Shown piece after piece: positions 58,421 to 64,000 of a DNA stretch of 64,000 nucleotides (positions within the stretch are counted from its first letter, which is position 1; every line of letters begins with the position of its first letter). The notes under the pieces were generated by a model. The model had not been told where the DNA came from. It ran no database searches and was given only the letters and a program-made list of their open reading frames with translations. This DNA is from Terfezia claveryi (taxonomy: Eukaryota > Ascomycota > Pezizomycetes > Pezizales > Pezizaceae). A program made the position numbers and the translations under genes. The stretch covers positions 62,001-126,000 of the forward strand of contig WHUX01000074.1 of NCBI GenBank assembly GCA_015179025.1, in the 5' to 3' direction.

Positions 58421-58693
58421 ATAGTGTCGTGTACTCCGTGCCACCCAGCCTTCTTTTCAGCTCCCCCCGCAGAAACAAACAAACATACGTCAGTTAAACA
58501 CAAACCTTTATCTAAAGCTCATTCGACCTATACACTTAAGGCAAATATCCGCATACTCCATCAAGTCAACGTGTTGCACTTTGAACTGAAATCTGTTTCG
58601 ATTCTTCACAGCGCTCCCATCCGATTTAGGATACGATTGAATCACCACTTCACTAACGCGCAACCGAACAGCGACTCGTTAGGTTGGCAAAGT

Positions 58694-60579
58694 ATGGCGC
58701 ACGAGGGGGAGTCAAAGGATTATTCTTCTCGCTTAGCAGCACTATTACATGCCGATGACTCGAAGCTTGCGCTGATAAAAGTATAATCCCATATCGGGAC
58801 AGGTGTATTTCTGTCAAAACCATCTCTAACACTGGATATCGATCCACTCCATAGGATCTAAGCGAAGATTATGAGCGACAGAGCGAGGAAATGAGCAAGC
58901 TTGTGCTTCAATTAGAAGATGAAAGGGAAACAAAGGAAAAATGGAGGGCACGATATTTAGAAATCGCAAAAGAGACAGAAAGATCGGTGCGCAACACATT
59001 CATTCTTCCCTATCCGACATTCTTCCCCTCACCCCCCCAAAAAAAACCAACTCCTTCCAAATACACTGAACCAACACATAGAGGAGAATGCAAAGTGAAG
59101 CTGACCATGCACCCCTGGGGATCTTAGAACCAAAATCCTTATGTAGCGGTCTTGCTTGATGCGGACGGAATGATAGTAAGGGCACATTGCCAGTTTGCCT
59201 AAAATTCCGAGGCGTGGTTCTCGTAATTGGTATAGCTTCAGAATGATGGCTAACTGTGGATAGTTTACCGAATACTTTCTTCTGCATAGCCAGGGGGGCC
59301 AAAACGCTGTAACAGAGCTTCTCCAGACAACACGTAATACCGTTCGAGAGTCGGGGCTCTTTGGCGCTACGGAATCTTTCGAGATAGTGGTCAGAGCATT
59401 TGCAAACGTCGACGGTGTCGCAGATATTCTACGGTCTCGGGGAATACAAACAGACTTCAGGCAGTTTGCAGTGGGGTTTTCGCAACCAATGTCCTTGGTA
59501 GATTTTGTTGATGTTGGTCGGGGAAAAGAAATGGCCGATGCTAAAATTGCCGGTATGTCTTCACGGCTTGAATTTACCATAACTTTATTTGGCTAAAGAT
59601 CAGAAATGGCGCAGGAGAGATCCGTTTCCATCTCTCCAACCTTAGTTGCAAGCAAGTCATCCTGGGAGCCAGTCACGACAATGGATATGCCAGGATTTTG
59701 AGCTCGATTGTTGCGAATGGAGAAAATCCCTCCCGAATCACCCTGTTGGAAGGGGTACCCTTTGGCAAAGAATTCAATAATCTCCCTTTTTCGAGGGTAA
59801 TGTGGAGTAATCTCTTCATGTCCAAAAAAGTGGAGGGTTGGGTTCCCGATGGCGGTCCCCAGCAACAGTCGCAGCAGCGCCAACAGCAACAACGGCAGCA
59901 GACAGGCAAAGCTAACACCAGGGGTGGGGCCAGAGATGCAGCAAAACCGTTCCAGTTTCATGCCACATCAGAGCCGGTACATGGCGGGAATATTCCACCT
60001 CCCCCTCCATATGAGAATATTGTTCCCATCCCCGTAAAACAACGGGAGTCAATATATCCAGAACCTCTTCCTCGTCCTCCCCCAGCGCTTCTCATGCGAA
60101 TTCAGCTAGGATTGAGAACTGCCGCGCCCTGCTGGAATCACTACTTGGGGCAAGGCTGTCCATTCCCGGACCGATGTGCTCGTTCTCATGTTCTAGTGTT
60201 CACTGCCGATGAGATGGATGTCATGAAATATATCGCACAGGGGCACAGGTGCCTGCAGGGATTGAAGTGCAAGAATCCGTCTTGTTTTTTTGGCCATCAT
60301 TGTCGGGTGTTTGGTATTTGTAACGGCCAGGGTTGTGCTTTCCTACCGGAGGAGCATGACGCGGGCAAGTACAGGCCTGTTCCAGTTAGTTTACAAATGA
60401 AAGTGAATACCAATGGTCCTGCAGGTGGGAGACCTGCATCTCCAGCCAGTACGGCAAGTGGTTCGGGTAAACAGAAAAATGCACAAGGCACGGGAGGGAA
60501 GGGAGCTGGGGGCAAGGGAGCGGGGGAGCGGGGGAGAAGGGAGCAGGTGGGGTCAAACAACCCCAAGACCACTCTTTAA
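58694..60579 (+). CDS. DUF7923 / tandem-CCCH zinc-finger protein, cluster member 4 (full domain set)
   Basis: Five exons: 58694-58780, 58855-58986, 59128-59175, 59264-59552 and 59615-60579, about 506 aa. Exon 2 is a 44-codon coiled coil (E-K-W-R-A-R-Y-L-E-I-A). Exons 3-5 rebuild the DUF7923 domain: L-L-D-A-D-G-M-I (59152-59175), G-G-Q-N-A, F-V-D-V-G-R-G-K-E-M-A-D-A-K-I (about 59500-59550) and G-A-S-H-D-N-G-Y-A-R (about 59662-59691). A Gln-rich run (near 59865-59905) and a P-x-P-R-P-P-P motif lead to the fingers (60127-60300): C-x8-C-x5-C-x3-H, Y-I-A-Q-G-H-R, C-x5-C-x4-C-x3-H, then F-L-P-E-E-H. The Gly-rich tail suits RNA binding. Acidic residues of DUF7923 suggest a nuclease-like fold, but that is inference. 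This is the ancestral-type member of the cluster. Confidence 0.9.
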
Positions 60580-61120
60580 AGGGGCCCCACAAAAACAAAG
60601 GTTCGTCCTCCGGTCTCCTAGATACTATGCATGCAACAAATCTTCATTAGTCCTTAACTAATCCGTTCTAATTGCTAACAATTGTGATGTTGATGTAGGC
60701 CAAAAATCATGAGCCGGGGTCCAACGAATGTAGGAGCAGACTTGCGTGGACGCAGTGCAGTCTAGGTGTTGATCAGCAAATTATCCAGTGTCCACGGTCC
60801 AGTAGGCATGGAGAATATATAGCAGGCCTGCCATACTTATATAGGTACACCAGAATTGGGGAACTTGACTACTGGAAATCAATAGGAGATTATATGATAT
60901 ACCACAGCCTACGTTGGTGTGTCGAGGATGCATTGTATGTCATCCCTAAGTTTCAAAAGGGAAATTTCACCTTCGACAGAGAAAAGGAACCCCTGACACG
61001 TGTGCTCTGGTGATGCGCGGTTGTGTTAGGTGGTACGCTTTGGGGAAAGTGGGCCATTAAATTAATGTAAATGAGCAGGACTAGGAGAAGTAGGATGTAA
61101 GGGGAGAAGTATGCATGATA
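60580..61120. other. intergenic
   Basis: Nothing recognised between the stop of CCCH member 4 and the pogo left end. Confidence 0.5.
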
Positions 61121-62810
61121 CAGAGGACTCTCGATACAAGCATACTACATACAAGCATATATTGGTTACAAGCATACCTCCAGTAAAATAAGCATATTCT
61201 CATAACAAGAATATTCTTATGTTTTCTGCTTAGTCACCATACATGCTTAACAAGAGAAGCGCTAAACCACTACTAGAGGTTTATCGATAAGAAATAACCC
61301 CACATACAACACACACAGCACATACAACATTCAATACAACATACGGCATTTCTATGGCTTCCGCACAGAGTTTTTCAAATGTTCTACGACGTCAGCCATG
61401 GTCGGAGGTGGAACGTCAGAGTATATGGACATATGCAAAACAGAACATGGCGGCATATTAAACGCTGGTTTGAATCAGAAAACCCAAATAAAGAACTGAC
61501 GCAGTCGCAAACCAGCAAAACCCTTAATCCAAAAAGGCCTCGTGAACCTTCAGATACTGATCCAGCGCAAGTACAACGACTTCATCCAGATTCCAAATGG
61601 ATTCGAACTGGCAAGCATCATGAGCTGGAGGCAGCATTATTTCAGTGGCAACAGTTAATGCAAAAGAGTGGACAGGTGGCAATTTCAGGATTAATGTTAC
61701 AAGAGAAGGCAGCCCAATTTTGGGAAAAGATGCCTATCTATGCACAATGGGTAATGCCAAAATTTTCGGAAGGCTGGTTGAGTGCATTTAAGAAGCGATA
61801 CAAGATCAAGATGTTTGTCTTGCATGGGGAGTCTGGATCAGTAGATGATAGTGAAGAAACAGCAATATTGATGCAGGAGATTCAGGATATCTTGCGTGAT
61901 TATGAGAGGAAGGATATCTATAATATGGATGAAACAGCATTGTATTGGAAGAGAGTACCGAATTTTACTCTTACTACAGAACAACCTGAAAGAATTAAGC
62001 AAGATAAGAGCCGGATTACTGCTTTTATATATGGCAATGAAGATGGAAGTGAGAAAACTCCTGTATGGTTTATTGGCTGTTATCAAAATCTAAGATATTT
62101 TAAGGATATTACTCGAGATAGTTTGGGATGTATGTATAGGTGGAATAGTACAGCTTGGAACAATTCTCTTATTATGCAGGAGTGGTTATTATGGTTTCAA
62201 CAGAGAGTTGGTCAAAGGCGGGTAGTTTTACTCTTGGATAATTTCAGTGCGCATGAGTGTGCAGTTGCGGAATTAGAGGATGATACCTGCAGTTCATATT
62301 GTCTGGCTACCTTCCAGGACAACATCAAAATATCAGCCGATGAATCAAGGAATTATCCGTGCCTGGAAAGCTCATTATCGTCGGTCTATGATGCGGCATA
62401 TCATTCATCATGCAGAGGCTCATCCCAATGAAAATCCATACGAGTCTATCAACCTATTACATGCCATCTGTTGGGGTCTTGATGCATGGAAAACTGGAGT
62501 TAAATCTTCAAGTTTGGAACACTGTTTTGCAGTGAGTCAAGTCAAGATTCATGGACCCTTCTTGCCCGACATTAATCCAGAGATTAATGATATGCCTGAA
62601 GTTGAGGAGGAAATCCTGGAGTGCATCCGAGTTGTACACCCGGGTCTACAGCTTTCACGCTCTGAATTACAGCATCAATTTTTTCCTTCCCCTACTGAAG
62701 TTGTTGAAGATCCGATCACTGATATTGAAGATGCACTCCTGGCAACCTATCTTCCTACTGAGGCCTATGATCCAGTTCATACCGGTATGGACCAGGCTAT
62801 TCAGGTATAG
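61121..62810 (+). mobile_element. pogo/Fot1-type transposon, inactivated transposase, right end missing
   Basis: The left terminal repeat CAGAGGACTCTCGATACAAG follows TA at 61119-61120. The transposase begins at ATG 61354. An apparent 11-bp loss near 61446, relative to the 54-kb copy, shifts frame; the frame then runs to about 62278 and shifts again to end at 62810. Visible features are an N-terminal CENP-B-like helix-turn-helix area, the DDE superfamily motifs Y-N-M-D-E-T-A (about 61921-61941) and L-L-L-D-N-F-S-A-H (about 62232-62258), and in the third block Q-P-M-N-Q-G (about 62318) an Asn where pogo proteins have Asp. No matching right terminal repeat follows. It is therefore dead by frameshift, catalytic residue and missing end. 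Confidence 0.88.
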
Positions 62811-63553
62811 ACCGAATCTCGCAACGGACCAGAACATATATATATGTCCATTGGCAATCTGGGGTCTGTGCCCAAATGGAACTACTTTTATCGAGGGTGG
62901 GATATCCACTGTGTATAGGTTTGCAAGTCCAGTAGCGCCATTTCGGTGACCGCCGAACCACTTGTCAGCACCATAGCAGTTTCTGGCATTGTGTACCACG
63001 ATGGTGTAGTTGCTCAACTGGTCATTTAAGTTTGCTCCGTTGTTCCATTTGGTTGTCGTTTCTCTCTTTAATTGTGACTACACTCTTGGAGCATTCCTAA
63101 TTCTAAAAACATGACCTTTATACACAAAATAACTGGAAAGGGCCCTAAGAAGGTGATGCTACGTCTGCTAAGGGTAGGTATAACAAACCTGTTTGAATAT
63201 ATCTAATTTGCGGTAGTCAGTGTGGTAAAATGATGTGATAATGTAGTGGAAAATTGGTATGATAAATCTGATTGTCATATCCCGCGTATAATTTGAAGGA
63301 GGAGTTCAGAATGTGACTAGCAATTCATTATTTTGAAGAGTTAGGTGATTTTATTATTCTGTTTGCACGATTTACAAGTGGGTTGGCTCTGTTGCTGCCA
63401 GGAATTGTTAATCGTTTTGGTATTTAGTAGACCGGCAGGGACAAATTTTTTTTTTGGATTTCTTTTATTTTTTTTTAACATAAACCATTACCCATATTTG
63501 ATTATGGCAAGCAATGCTCAGCCATGCATTTTACGGCATAAGCTACTTGCATT
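62811..63553. other. intergenic
   Basis: No feature recognised; T-rich run near 63448-63478. Confidence 0.5.
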
Positions 63554-63826
63554 GTGTCCGTGGTTTTCCATTACGACAATAGCCAACTCCCACATTGCGC
63601 CACCATCAGCACCAACAAAATTCAAGCCAGGCCAGATGAACGCTGGATCGAGGAGGACAACAAATCAAGCGGAGCCCAGATCGTGGGAATTCGCTGGTTG
63701 ATGCAAGAGCACAGGAGAGCCGGAAAGATGGCATCGTCACTGGTGAAGGAGAGGATCAACCCCGACCAGGGGCTCCGCATGGGAAGGAGATTCTTCCGTA
63801 CCACAGTATACGATTGGAGCAGATGA
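63554..63826 (+). pseudogene. possible gag/ORF1-like retroelement fragment
   Basis: A short frame contains G-I-R-W-L-M-Q-E-H-R-R-A-G-K-M-A-S-S-L-V and later G-R-R-F-F-R-T-T-x-Y-D-W. Similar R-W-L-x-x-x-x-R-x-G-K-x-x-S-S-L-V strings occur in fungal LINE ORF1/gag-like proteins as I recall them. No zinc knuckle, endonuclease or reverse transcriptase is present in the window, so this is at most a fragment. Confidence 0.35.
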
Positions 63827-64000
63827 GAGAGATGAGATCCCCCTACCAGCGCTTATAATGAGTCTTTGTTTTTCCACCTGCGAGAATTTCGGCGGAGGGT
63901 CTTTTACCAGCACTTCTTCTCTTCCACTTGCGAGATGTTTCATTCACAGGCCGTAAGGCATCCTTTCGTTACGAGTTCAGTTTCCAGGTCGAGGCCTAGT

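Overview
The window is nuclear DNA of a filamentous ascomycete. Genes are split by 50-165 bp GT-AG introns. The recognisable families are fungal: a NACHT/WD40 NLR-like protein, a HAM1-like protein, a BRE4/FUSC-DUF2421 membrane protein, a GPI-type fasciclin, DUF7923-tandem-CCCH proteins and a pogo/Fot1-type transposase. Gene density is low and small DNA-transposon relics are everywhere. That fits a repeat-rich Pezizomycete (truffle-like) genome, but the species assignment is inference.

Layout. 0-4.3 kb: 5'-incomplete NACHT / C2H2-like / WD40 gene. 5.2-5.8 kb: broken membrane-protein gene behind a dispersed repeat. 6-8.6 kb: MITEs only. 9.1-11.4 kb: 756-aa membrane protein (-). 13.3-13.9 kb: three small insertions. 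14.4-15.6 kb: two-domain fasciclin protein with a GPI tail (+). 17.0-18.9 kb: a 1.92-kb element with arms of about 0.63 kb and a perfect 8-bp target duplication. 20.4-20.8 kb: pseudogene copy of the 9.1-kb gene. 22.3-24.8 kb: HAM1-like protein (-), frame broken at a G run. 25.9-29.3 kb: FUSC/DUF2421 transporter-like protein (-). 29.3-35.8 kb: no convincing gene. 35.9-39.4 kb: long disordered protein with five internal repeats (-).

From 43 to 60.6 kb lies a cluster of four paralogues with a shared plan: short disordered exon 1, a coiled-coil exon 2 of about 45 codons, and a Pro-rich linker leading to a tandem CCCH zinc-finger block ending in an E-E-H motif. Only the 58.7-kb member keeps the N-terminal DUF7923 domain. 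Pogo elements lie inside and beside the cluster (54.0-55.1 kb, 61.1-62.8 kb).

The most unusual signal is a family of very short insertions (about 7-31 bp) built on the core AGTCTGGTT and flanked by 8-9-bp direct repeats. Three 31-bp copies (13.8, 51.0, 55.2 kb) have perfect 9-bp duplications; shorter forms occur at 16.5, 17.2, 18.2, 18.8, 30.4, 33.7 and 41.6 kb. They look like a micro-mobile element or the footprints of an unidentified transposon with a 9-bp target duplication.
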